This document shows, piece after piece, positions 1 through 10,385 of a stretch of DNA of 64,000 nucleotides. Numbering within the stretch: position 1 is the stretch's first letter; every line of letters starts with the position of its first letter. Location of the stretch: the NCBI GenBank assembly GCA_013397865.1, contig VZTI01002052.1, positions 351,875 to 415,874 of the forward strand, given 5' to 3'. The stretch comes from Struthidea cinerea. Lineage: Eukaryota > Chordata > Aves > Passeriformes > Corcoracidae. A model generated the notes under the pieces. The model searched no databases, was not told where the DNA came from, and was given only the letters and a program-made list of their open reading frames with translations. A program made the position numbers and the translations under genes.

Positions 1-739
1 AGAGAATGAGTGATGAAGAAACAGGATGTCCGAGTGCTGTACTGCGCTCGTCCAAGGTGGCCCTAGGGCTGGAATGCTCTGTCTGGCACCCAAACAGCCA
101 GATGTGGCTGCACTGAATCTGCTTTGGCTCACGCGGCCAAATGACAGCACAGTCCTGAAAAATGAACCTTCTCCCATTCTGTGAGGAAATGAGAGGCTAA
201 CCTGGGTATCTGCAGCAACTGGCAACTCCATTTGTTTTTCACTGTATTCCAGGATATCAGTCTTATTTTCTACTTGGCTACCAGTGTCAATCAGCTACTA
301 ATAAAAAATCAAAATAAAGTCCAGACTTGTGATTTCATGCTGTGACAGTGCAAAGCTTGCAAGCTAATACCTGAAGGGAAGTGACACATTATCCCAGGGG
401 AAATCTGGATTCTCCCGTGCACCAGAGAATCAGTACTGACTTCTTGGCTCTAGCGGACTGTAAAGCACAGCTGGGTGGAACATATGGAGAGAGACTGTAA
501 TTTCCTATCAGCAAGTTCAAGTTCAGAGAGCAGGGAGTTAAAGAGCAGAGAAATGAGCAAGAGTAAATATCATTTGTGCTGTGGGCTTAAGCCTGGTGCA
601 GACCCTGGCACAGCATGGTGAGGAGGACACTGGAGCAGGCTGGAAAGCCAAGATTCTATCTCTTTGCTAGGGCAAAACTAGGAAGAGGTGAAACACAGAA
701 CAGTGTAGTTTGTGAAGTACTGAGTTAGCCAGTGATTTC

Positions 740-765
740 TTTACATATATATATATATATGTAAA
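740..765. repeat. 26-bp perfect TA-core palindrome
   Basis: A (TA)n core is flanked by TTTACA on the left and TGTAAA on the right, so the whole 26 bases equal their own reverse complement. It can form a hairpin or cruciform, and probably arose from a short TA microsatellite. Confidence 0.85.
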
Positions 766-2792
766 ATTAGCCCTTGTGCAGTCCTTACTACACTGGTAGT
801 CCCAGTGTCTGTCTGTCAGCACTGAGGCTGAGGCAGTGAGTTTAAGCATAGCACATCTCTGGCAGACAGTTATCACCAACCTTGTCTGGCTGCTTTTGGT
901 CATCTGAGGCATGTCCTTAGTGTACCCAGCTGAAACAAGTGGCTTCTCCGGATAAAAACCATCATGTAAGGTTAAACTCCGAATCTTTAGCTATGAAACT
1001 GGAACAAGATGAGACTGACTTACCGTGTTGGACATTAGAGCTGAGCTTCTAAGCTTAGCAAGATTAGTATCAGCTCTGTATCCAGCACAAGGGGACTGAG
1101 TTTGTCTGGAGTGTGAGTTCTTTTCACCTCAGGAAAATCTGCAGAAAATTAGGCTCAGTGCAGGGAAGTGATGGCCTTGAAGCAGGAAAGAGCAGATATG
1201 TGTTAGACATCAGAGTTCTGAAACACGTGAGTGACACAGCTACAACTGCGGCAGCCTGGAACATGCTGAAGAGCAGCAGAAGGTCCTGGTACTTTCCTGA
1301 GGAATATTTAGCAAAAAAAAACGGTAGAGTGAGTGTTTTAATCTACCTCCCCTGGATGTGCAAAAGTCCTATTCATTGGCATATTAAACATTGCAGTGAA
1401 CTGGACAAACCCATTTTGGCTCTTGTTTGCACTGTGGCAAAAATCAGGCTATCTTTATGTTGAGCACTGCACAGATTTTTCTGTTTCTGTTTCTGCTTTG
1501 AAAAATGCATAAAATATATGACATGAAATAATATTGTGCAGATGGAGAGATACACTGGAGTTTATTCTTCTTTATAGACACTCAGTTTTCATTCAAAGAA
1601 CTGCCTCTGCAGCATTCTCAAATTCCAAAGTCAAGTAGATGAATTAGTGGAGGAAAAAAGTTTCCTGCATTTCCTAATTTAAAGAGTCCCATCCACCCCT
1701 GGGAAAATACCAATTTTGAGAAAATATTTCCATTTTTCAAAACAGCGTTTTGAAATTAACCAAAGTGCTTATTTCAAAATGTCAATGCTTAGTTTCGAAT
1801 TTCTGTTTTAACTCAGACTTAATTTTCTCTAATCCAATAAGGAAAATCCTAGAGAGAAAATGTAACTCTTGTCTTGATGTTTGATTTTAGAGAAATCTGC
1901 AAAAGAGTAAACTCCAAGGATAGTTTACAGTTCAAGAACACAAATTATTTTTTATGGAATATATAATGATTAATTTTCCTCTTAAAATTTGTGCCCTTGT
2001 AATTTGATTTTGCCTTTTTAACATTTCTGTGACGTAGCTTCAAGTTAATAATAATTTATCCAACCTCACAAACAAGAAAATATTTAGATTAAAGCCAGTA
2101 GGAAGTTTGCAATCAGCATTGAAAAGGACAAGGTGCAGCCTCAGGTTCATTGCCTCTGTAATTTACATTACCAGTGTGTTTTGGCTGACTGGATGTCACC
2201 TGATTCACAAGCTGATGATGCTGGATATTCAGTTTCCACCATTCTCTTAAATTCAGGCCATCAGACAGTGAATTCATCAGTGAAAAGCCACTCATTTTGT
2301 GTCTGGAATTAAATCGCTAGAGAAACCTGTGTATTTTATTAGGAATTAATCAGAAGAGCAAGCCTAGGCATATGATCTATTTCTTTATTTTGCTAGAGCA
2401 TTTATATTATTGTTCTCTGTTTCTCTGTTTTCCCTCTGCAGAAATAAACTCTTTTCTTTTTATCTTTGAGGTATTCATGTCATAAAAATCTAATTTTTTT
2501 CATATCATCCATTGCAATTTCTTTTATTAATGCACTGTATTTTATATGTTAAATTCTCCAATTCATATAGTAGGTAACACAAAGACAAAAGACTGAATCC
2601 TATCCACAGAGAAACTTTTGCATTGAGTGCAAAGAACCACGAAGCTATGGGTGGTGTAATTGTATAAATAATTTAAAAGGCAAAGAAAATAGATGTGGAA
2701 TGCAATTGCTGAACATACACTTTCTGTCAGATGTTTAATATTTTTTGTCAAGGGAATTAAGTTAGTTTTTTCTACACTCAAGCTGCTAAAAA

Positions 2793-2835
2793 TACACACA
2801 CACACACTCACATACAAACACACAGTCAAACACAT
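2793..2835 (+). repeat. CA-rich imperfect microsatellite
   Basis: A run of ACACAC units followed by imperfect CACA-containing units (ACTCACATACAAACACACAG and similar). It is interrupted and short, so likely of low polymorphism. Confidence 0.75.
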
Positions 2836-4900
2836 ACAACAGCATATGATAGCAATAAAAGATGAAAGTACTTTCCTGCACTCGTTGTGCTGGCTCCAGC
2901 TGACTGTCCCTATCTTTGGTCAGCATCTTTGTCAGTGCATCAATGTTGTATTCTCTAAATTTCTAGTAATTTAAATACACTAAGCTAGCAGGTAATGTTA
3001 CTGCTGGAAAATGTATGTGAAAAGCAGCTTCAGCACTTTGGGGAAAAATCTCCTCTCTCTTCTCTACCTTCTGCTCTCCTAAAGATGCTGGACATAAGTC
3101 TGGGGCTGCATCCCTATGCTGCAGCAGAACGTTCTTGCCCTCCTGTACACAGATGCTGGGATGATGAATGTGTTGCTGTTTCTGTACTGCAATGATGAGC
3201 AACAAAGAAAAATCTGAGTGTAAAACCCTGCATGAGGAAATGGAAGTTTCTGTCACAGATCAGGAGTGCAGGTGGGGTTTTGGACACACAAAAGATGTGG
3301 TTTTTTTCTGTTTCGCCTAGAGGAGCCCAGCTGTTACAGATGAGCAAAGATACTGCATAGCCACACTGTACCAGGACTCCAAACAGGCCCTGATGCCCAG
3401 ACTTGACCACATACAGATGCTCTTCAGCCAACCTTGTGCAAATTTCTCTGTGGACACTGGTATTTCGGCCAAGGATAGGCGTGTTTGACACAAGCAGTTA
3501 AAGCAGTCCTCATTTACTGGGACAGCAGACATAGATGGCTTACAGCAAAGCAATCTTAAATACACATTTCACTGCACCGGTTTAAGATCATGCTGTGGAG
3601 AAGGCTTGTCTGCCAGGAGGGTCACTGACTGGCAAGGGAATTGCAGTATTTTGGTTATCTCATGTTAATTCCCCTGTGGGTGCTCATCTCATTTACACCC
3701 TGTGGAGGAAATAGAAGACATTGTCAGGTTATCACTTCATGACTATCCTGTGGCACTCAGCTGGATGTGCTGATACCATCAACAGAAGACCTCACACAAC
3801 CGCTCTGCATGTCACCTCCCACCTAGCCCCCTAGTCCAGCTTTGGCAGAAAAAACTGAAGCGTGACTGATTCTCATGTGGAAAGTGACCATCAAATAATA
3901 AGAGGGATTTAGTAGCATTTGTTCTGAAGGTAACTCTGAAGTCTTCAGTCTCAGACTTCTGCCCAGATTCAGATTTAAAAAACAAGGAAACTCCAATCTA
4001 CTTTCTTACACAGTTTGTATAGCAGTGGTGTAGAGGCAAAAGAGATTTCTGTGGGTTATGTGAGGAAACTTGTTGTTATTAGATATGGGCATTATAGTAT
4101 ACCCCTGCACATCCATGGATCAATCACCTTTGTGAAAGGTACTTCTGAGCAGCCCTATTACCTCCATCACTGCAGAGCTGATTTCTCAGAAATCTCTGTG
4201 CAGACATTACTGGATTGTCCTTTCTCCTATAGCACAGGGCCTCCCAACTGCAGAAGGATGGAAAGCTGTGCTGTATCCAACTCACCGTGTGGTAAATAGG
4301 ACAGACACGTATTCTTTCTGTGTCAGAACATTTGCAGTAATACATTTTTGGGGGGCCTGCTCGTACTGAACAGGCCTTTGCATGACAAGATCAGCTGTTA
4401 TGAGATTTGGTCCCTGTGTCCAAGAAATAAGTTTTGTTCTTGGTCTGAGTTTCCATGCCCTGGGTCCCCTTTCTGCTGTCGCCTATGGTTGGTAAAGTGC
4501 ATGGTGTTGTTCTGTTAAACAGCTCCTGCACACAGCCTGACTTTGTATTCTGCATATCCATAGGCATCGCCTGATGAGAGGGAGCTTTGTGCTGCCAAGA
4601 GCTGCTGGTTGGAAAAATACTTGTGATCATGTGTAGTGCTATTGTTGCTCAATACCACTGCGTGATCAGCAAAGCTGTATCCTAACTTCTGCTACAATAT
4701 TCAAGGAAAATGTGTATGTCAGCAAGAGATCCTGGGCAATAAACCCTCAATGGCTCAAGAGCTGGTGAGCAACAGAATCCTGTACAAGATGCAAAATTTG
4801 CCCCCTTCAAAGGAGAAAACACACAGGAATATTTAGAAGAACTGGGAGTTTTAATTTCCTTTTCTGTGAACATCATGTCAGGTGCTGAGGAGGCACTCAC

Positions 4901-4943
4901 CTAATGCACTTCAATGCTAATTGAGCCTGTTGAAGTCAGTCTT
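4901..4943 (-). other. Exon-like segment with strong splice sites
   Basis: Read on the minus strand, a pyrimidine-rich tract ending TTTCTCATTTCCCACAG lies immediately before the segment and TTAG/GTGAGTGCC follows it, giving near-consensus acceptor and donor 43 bases apart. All three frames contain a stop, so it could only be a non-coding or untranslated exon. Chance pseudo-exons of this quality occur in vertebrate introns and intergenic DNA, so this is a hypothesis only. Confidence 0.2.
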
Positions 4944-7439
4944 CTGTGGGAAATGAGAAAAAGACAGCAGCTGATGACAGCAATGGGGTGGGAAAGGCAT
5001 TGAGAGGCCAAAAGAAGAGCAGAGCACTAAAACAGAGAAGCTGTGAAGTAAGATCTGAGCTTTGAGCTTATTTCAAAGTGGAGGTTAGGTATTTAAAATT
5101 GAAAATAGTGATGAAAAAGAAGGAACCTTTGGAAGAGGGGTTAAGCTTAGCAACAAATGATCACAGGTGTAGGATCCATACCAGTAAAACTGGAACTCAA
5201 TGAGAGTTCTTGCCCCCAGGATAAACTGACAATTCATCTGATCTTCATTTGTTCTTCAGGAGTACCTGGTTCAATCCATATTGTAAACACTACAATACCA
5301 CACTGAGAGTCCCATGCTCCAGAGCCATGAGATCAACTCAGCAGTGCAGCTTGCATTGAAAATAACTAAGGCCCTAGCCTTTGCAGTAAGAAAGAAAGCT
5401 TATAAACATGAAGGTAACTGATACAAGTAGCTGGAAAATGTAGTAATGAAGCTTAAGAGCTACCCCCATATTTCAGTGACAGTCTTACTTCAGCCCACTG
5501 TGTGTGTCAGGGAAAACACCCATAGTGTTGTAGGACAAAAAAATAGTTCAAAAGGGCCCCCAGGACAGGCTCACAGGACTGAGAGAGTCCTTCTGTATCA
5601 TTCTTCTGGATATCAAACGCAATCATGGAAAAAATCTTCCATGACACCAACGTTCTTTGGCTACCAGGAAGAACTGGCTACCAAGAGCCTAGCTCTGCTT
5701 ATCAGCATCAGAGATGACAGATATAAGGTCAATTCACTGAAAGAAAGGGAATTGTTGTACAAATGATATTGTGTATAGAAGAACCTTGCTCTCATTTGGC
5801 AGTAGAAGAAAACTCTCTCGGATCAGTTTCATGTGTGTTAGTGAGGGTCTTTGACTATCTTCACAGAACTGTTTTATGTCCAGTGCCTACCTGCAGTGTC
5901 ACTAGAATATTGTGGACACACTCTCATGCTGCATTACAGCCTGACAGTCTCCAGCTCTTAGACCACCACCAGTGAGGCTGGAAGTGTTTCACTAGGAAGG
6001 GGTTACACCCACACAGCTGGTGAGAGAACTGAGCTATGGAGAAGTGACGTTCTGAAGGCCACTCAGCCATGCAGGGTCAGAACTACTCAGTGGAGCCCCG
6101 ATCTCTGGGGTCTTCTAGGACTGGATGGTGCTTCCGTCCCATCTGTGCTGCAGGAGTGGTTTAAAGCATCACAAAGGCCACCTCTGAATGTTTCTTGTGT
6201 TACAAAGAGTTCCTCATCCTTAGCATAGGAGATCTAAAGGCAAAACAGGCACTGAAAAGTTTGAATATAAGCACTTGGGTTAAAACAAGCATTTGCCTGT
6301 ATCTTAGTGGAAGGATTCCAGTACCTGAAAAACTGCCACAGCTGTGCTTCAGTTAGTTTTCCTGATCCTATGCATGTGCCTTTTCCTGTCTCATTCCTTT
6401 AGAACCCCTCAAATCTTCTTCTCAAAAAAGGCTGGAAAAGATTCTGTCTGTTGAAATACAATAAAACAAAACAAAAATAGCTCAGATTAACCCCAGGTCA
6501 TTTTGCTAGCAAGAATGGAGGAAATGAGCTGTGGAAGAGAAGGATGGATGGGAAAGGGAGGGTGCTGGAGAATGATACTTCGTTCTACAAACATCAAGAT
6601 ACCATCTGAGTGTTGGCAAGACACTTGAATTCCTAAGACTCCTATGTGGTGGATATGTCTAATGTCTGTGGTAGGAATAATCAAGAGGCCTCTCCAACAC
6701 TTGTGTGTCATCTGCAAAGCAGGCACATCGACCCTCATTGCCAAAGCTAGTTAACTTGGATACCTAAGTCAACAGTCTGTCTATCCACAACCATTTCCTT
6801 AGATGCCTGAATACAATTTACTTTCACCCACCTTCACATAAAACATAGACATAAAACTCACCATACCTGTCCATAGTAGGATCTCTGGGTAAAAAACTGA
6901 AGTCAAAAACAAAAGGAAAGGCCTTACTCAACAGGAGCACAATTCTCCTCTTTTCCTTTTGTTTTTAAATGCAGCAATAGAAATATTTATTTTGTGATAG
7001 ATTACGGATGTACAACTGCTAGCTACACAGTGCAATGAAAATTAAATCTTCACCCAATGGGCTTAGATGGAACTTGCAGGAAGCAACATAAATAAAAAAT
7101 GTATTATTCATTACTTCATTGCTTATTTGCTGTGAAGGATATAGGAGTTTGCTCTTCAAGTGGCTTTTGATTTCATAGTGCAATAAAAATGAAATCAATG
7201 GCCAATATGGCCAATATTTAAAAACAATTCTTTATGAAATAAAACCTTATTTCCTATGGTGCCTTTCATACCAGCTATATTCCAACAAGTTATGCATACA
7301 GAAAGAATCCGATTACACAGATAATAAATAGGAAAGGGGAGTGTATGAAAGAGATACTGGGAAACAAGGGGAGAAACATAAATAATATGCTACAGAACAA
7401 ATGTTTCTCTTACTTAGCTTTGTGTATAATGATTACCTT

Positions 7440-7640
7440 GGTGGGATGCTGTTGGAAGTGGTAAAAACCCCAGCATGGTCCATTTTCAAAGGCAACAATC
7501 AGCAACCATTTATCAGCTGCTGCACTGAAGGATATGCTAATGTTTAAAGGGCATCAAATCAGGCCCATAAAAGCTAATGGAAGGCTTTTGCTTTCTCTGT
7601 GTATTGGATCAGGCTTGAGTGTACATATTAAACCAGTAAT
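7440..7640. promoter_or_regulatory. Possible conserved enhancer-like segment
   Basis: This stretch clusters motif-like words: an E-box CAGCTG at 7514-7519, an octamer-like ATGCTAAT at 7534-7541, and a TCF/LEF-like CATCAAA just after 7550. It lacks repeats and homopolymer runs, unlike its flanks, and lies just upstream of the exon-like open stretch beginning at 7666. Regulatory function is inferred only; no conservation data are available here. Confidence 0.15.
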
Positions 7641-7665
7641 ACACATCTCTCTTTTTTTTATCTAG

Positions 7666-7856
7666 ATCTCTACATCAAAAGAACGAAACTCCAAAAGGAC
7701 TTTTTCAAGAATGGCAACAAATCACCGAAGGAAGATAAAAACTCTTTTAACTCTGCAAACTTGATGTCTTTCTGGCACTTTTTACTCGGGTGTCATTTCA
7801 CAAGATACTTGGAAGAAAATGTGTTTTCAAACCATAAAATAAACTTAGCGGGGTGA
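7666..7856 (+). other. Exon-like open stretch after a splice acceptor
   Basis: A pyrimidine tract (CTCTCTTTTTTTTATCTAG) ends at 7665. From there one frame stays open for 62 codons to a TGA at 7854-7856; its reading starts LYIKRTKLQKDFFKNG and is rich in Lys, Asn and Phe. I do not recognise a family. An AATAAA lies just before the stop and another near 8040. In AT-rich DNA a 62-codon opening is uncommon but not rare. It could be a terminal exon, a decayed exon, or chance. Confidence 0.15.
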
Positions 7857-8841
7857 AAAAAAGGAAACTATTACGTTCTTCTGAAATGCAAAATGCAGTA
7901 CCTGAGGTAGTTGACTAATTGAAATATTACTTCAATCAGGCAAATATTTTCTGATATGAAAATTTAAGTCTTCAATCCATTATAGTGAAAAACAACAAAC
8001 AAAATATTTGCAAAGAGAGAGACCTTAGCAGAATGCAAAATAAAAACAAGTGTTAAAAATATTGTCCTTAAACGGACATGTTTCAGCTTAAAAATCTACT
8101 TTACAAAGGCACGGGACAGACTCAGTTTTCTGTCTGGCAGAACGAGTATGTTTACAGGTACTTGAAAAAATTACAGTAATATAGTCTCATTTCTTTTTAA
8201 ACATGTTATGCTGACTTCACAGATAATCAATAACGGTTTTCAAACGTTTATGAATGTACCAGATTTAAATATAAGATGTGCAAACAAGAGGCATTTTTTA
8301 TACAAAAAAGAGAGAGATTCTATCCTACTGGAGTGGATTAAGTTAATCCACTATTATTAAGAAAATCATGTCTGAGACAATTATTTCTAGGATTATACTC
8401 TGAAAGTAAAAATGAGGGAAAGTAAAAAGTTATTTAAAATAAAGGGCAGCACTGACATAAGGAATGGGGATAAGGAGATAAGGCAAAAAAGAAAAGTGTA
8501 TGCCTAGTGAAAGCAAGGTTAGGTGGTGTGGAAGAAATATGCCACAGTAGAGAGAAAATTCATGTGGCCAAAACTCAGCTGGAGTAGAAGCTGGACAGAA
8601 ATGTGGGGGAAAATAAAAAGAGTTTCAAATACATTACTGGCAAAAGTCAGTGCAGAAATAACATCAGCCTGTTACAGGATGAGGATGGTCACTTCACAGA
8701 CAGGGATGGAGACAAGGAAGAGTTGTTTAATGCTTTCTTTGCATCTGTCTTCAACACAGATGATGGACTGAGGGGATCCAGTGCCCTGAGCTGGAGGAAC
8801 ATGGCTGTAAGAATGACCAAGTCTTAGTTGACCATGAAGCA

Positions 8842-9345
8842 GTGTGGGATCAGCTGCTCCAGATGGACCCTTATAAATCTATGGGGCCTGATGGGATTCA
8901 TGCGAGAATACTCGAAGAGCTGGCTGATGTCATCACAAGACCCCTCTTGATGATTTTTGAGCAGTGTTGGGAATCTAGAGAGGTCTCAATTGACTGGGAG
9001 TTGGCTAATATTTTCCTAGTTTTCAAGAAGGGCAAGAAGGATGACCCTAGAAACTACAGGTCTGTCAGCCTCACTCCAGTGCTTGGTAAAGTTACAGACA
9101 AGATTATTCTGGAAGGTATTGAAAAACACCTGAAGGACAACACAGTCATTGGTCACAGCCAGCAAGGTTTCATGTGGAGAAAGTCCTGCTTATCTATCCT
9201 GATTTCCTTTCGTGACAAGGTAACCCACCCAGCTGATAAAGGGAAGCCAGTTGATGGAATCTTTTTGCATTCCAGTAAATCTTTTGACACTGTGTCTCCC
9301 AGTGTCCTTCTGCCCAGCTCACAGCTGGATAAACACATCATGTGA
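8842..9345 (+). pseudogene. CR1 reverse transcriptase, N-terminal part (relic)
   Basis: This is the longest uninterrupted piece of the CR1 reverse transcriptase. Residues near the start read DPYKSMGPDGIHARILEELA, the conserved fingers-entry region of CR1 RT. Near residue 55 comes FKKGKKDDPRNYRSVSLTPV, then a GHSQQGF..KSCL block, and SKSFDTVS near the palm motif A, where the family usually has DFSKAFDTVSH. The first Asp of motif A is lost: HSSKSFDT stands in place of DFSKAFDT. The frame ends soon after LDKHIM, where intact copies continue. It is a fragment of the surrounding element, not a host gene. Confidence 0.9.
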
Positions 9346-9423
9346 TGGGCGAGCAGCTGGCTCATGGGTGGGGCACAAAGGGTTACAGTGACAGGGGTGA
9401 CATCAGGCTGGTGACCTGTCACC

Positions 9424-9822
9424 TGTGGAGTTCCACAGGGCTCAATCCTTGGCCCTGTGCTCTTCAATATCTTCATAAATTACTTGGACATAGGACTGAA
9501 AGGGATACTAAGGAGGTTTGCTGAGGACACTAAATTGGGAGGAACTGTTGACTTCTGTAAGAGCAGAGAGGCCCTGCAGGGAGACCTTGACAAATTAGAG
9601 ATGGGCAATCACCAACCATGTAACAAAGACAAGAGCTGGATTCTGCACCTGAGATGGGGCAACTCTGGATGTACCAACAGACTGGGGAATGAGAGGCTGC
9701 AAAGAAGTGCTGGGGAAAGGGACATGGGGGTCCTGGTTGATGGCAAGTTGGACATGAGTCTGCACTGTCCCGGCAGCCAGGAGAGCCAACCCTGTCCTGG
9801 GGGGCATCAGGCACAGCATTGA
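9424..9822 (+). pseudogene. CR1 reverse transcriptase, C-terminal part (relic)
   Basis: This continues the CR1 polymerase in a frame shifted from the upstream piece. GVPQGSILGPVLFNIFIN is the conserved block before motif C. Motif C itself is FAEDTKLGG instead of the family's FADDTKLGG, so the first of the two metal-binding aspartates is changed to Glu. It then reads LGNERLQRSAGERDMGVLVD before the frame breaks. Sequence down to about 10260 still aligns by eye with the CR1 C-terminus in broken frames (for example the VVGHWNRLP-like region). It is not functional. Confidence 0.9.
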
Positions 9823-10385
9823 CAGCTGGGCAAGGGAGGGGATTGTCCTGCTCTGCTCTGCACTAGGGTGGCCTCACCTCAAGTGCTGGGGGCAGTTTTG
9901 GGTGCCACAGTGTAAGAAAGACATGAAAGTATTAGAGAGCGTCCAAAGAAGGGCCACAAGGAATGTAAAGGGTCTGGAGAGGAAGCCATTGAGGAGTGGC
10001 TGAGGTCACTTGGTCTGTTCAGCCTGGAGGAGACTGAGGTGAGACCTCATTGCAGTTACAACTTCCTCATGAGGGGAAGAGGAGGAGCAGACACTGATCT
10101 CTTCTCTGTGACAGGACCCAAGGGAATGGCCTGAAGCTGGGTCAGGGGAGGATTAGGTTGGGTATCAGGAAAAGATTCTTCACTCAGAGGGTGGTTGGGC
10201 ACTGGAACAGGCTGCCCAGGAAAGTGGTCATAGCACCAAGCCTGACAGAATTCAAGAAATGTTCAGACAATGCTCTCAGGAACATGGTGTGATTCTTGGG
10301 ACTGTCCTGTGAAGAGGCAGGAGTTGGACTTTGATGACCCTTGTGGGTTCCTTCCAGCTCAGGATATCCTATGATTCTGTGACAT

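Larger units (their letters stand above)
1..8439. other. AT-rich non-coding DNA, no gene recognised
   Basis: Open frames here are short (at most about 125 codons) and none shows a recognisable domain. Visible structure is limited to a TA palindrome near 750, a CA-rich tract near 2800, an exon-like segment on the minus strand at 4901-4943, and an exon-like open stretch at 7666-7856, each listed separately. The rest looks like ordinary vertebrate intergenic or intronic sequence; no repeat family was recognised in it by eye, though old diverged repeats would be missed. Confidence 0.6.
8440..10385 (+). mobile_element. CR1 LINE retrotransposon, 5'-truncated and decayed
   Basis: About 1.95 kb of a chicken-repeat-1 (CR1) LINE. 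It encodes the remains of the ORF2 endonuclease/reverse-transcriptase protein that would copy element RNA at a nicked chromosomal target. The 5' boundary is approximate: CR1-like residues (for example W-K-K-Y for the usual W-E-E-Y) are readable from about 8470 with stops and frame changes. 8842-9345 reads DPYKSMGPDGIH, the FKKGKK..NYR motif and KSFDTVS. About 9424-9822 continues in another frame with GVPQGSILGPVLFNIFIN and LGVLVD-like sequence. The catalytic FADD box reads FAED at about 9517-9528. The 3' end shows the CR1 signature CCTATGATTCTGTGA just before 10385. Multiple frameshifts and stops make it inactive. CR1 copies are normally 5'-truncated and lack clear target duplications, as here. 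Confidence 0.95.

Noticed and set aside
5268..5277. GGTTCAATCC, resembling a tRNA gene B box
   Set aside because: No A box at the right distance upstream and no cloverleaf could be drawn.
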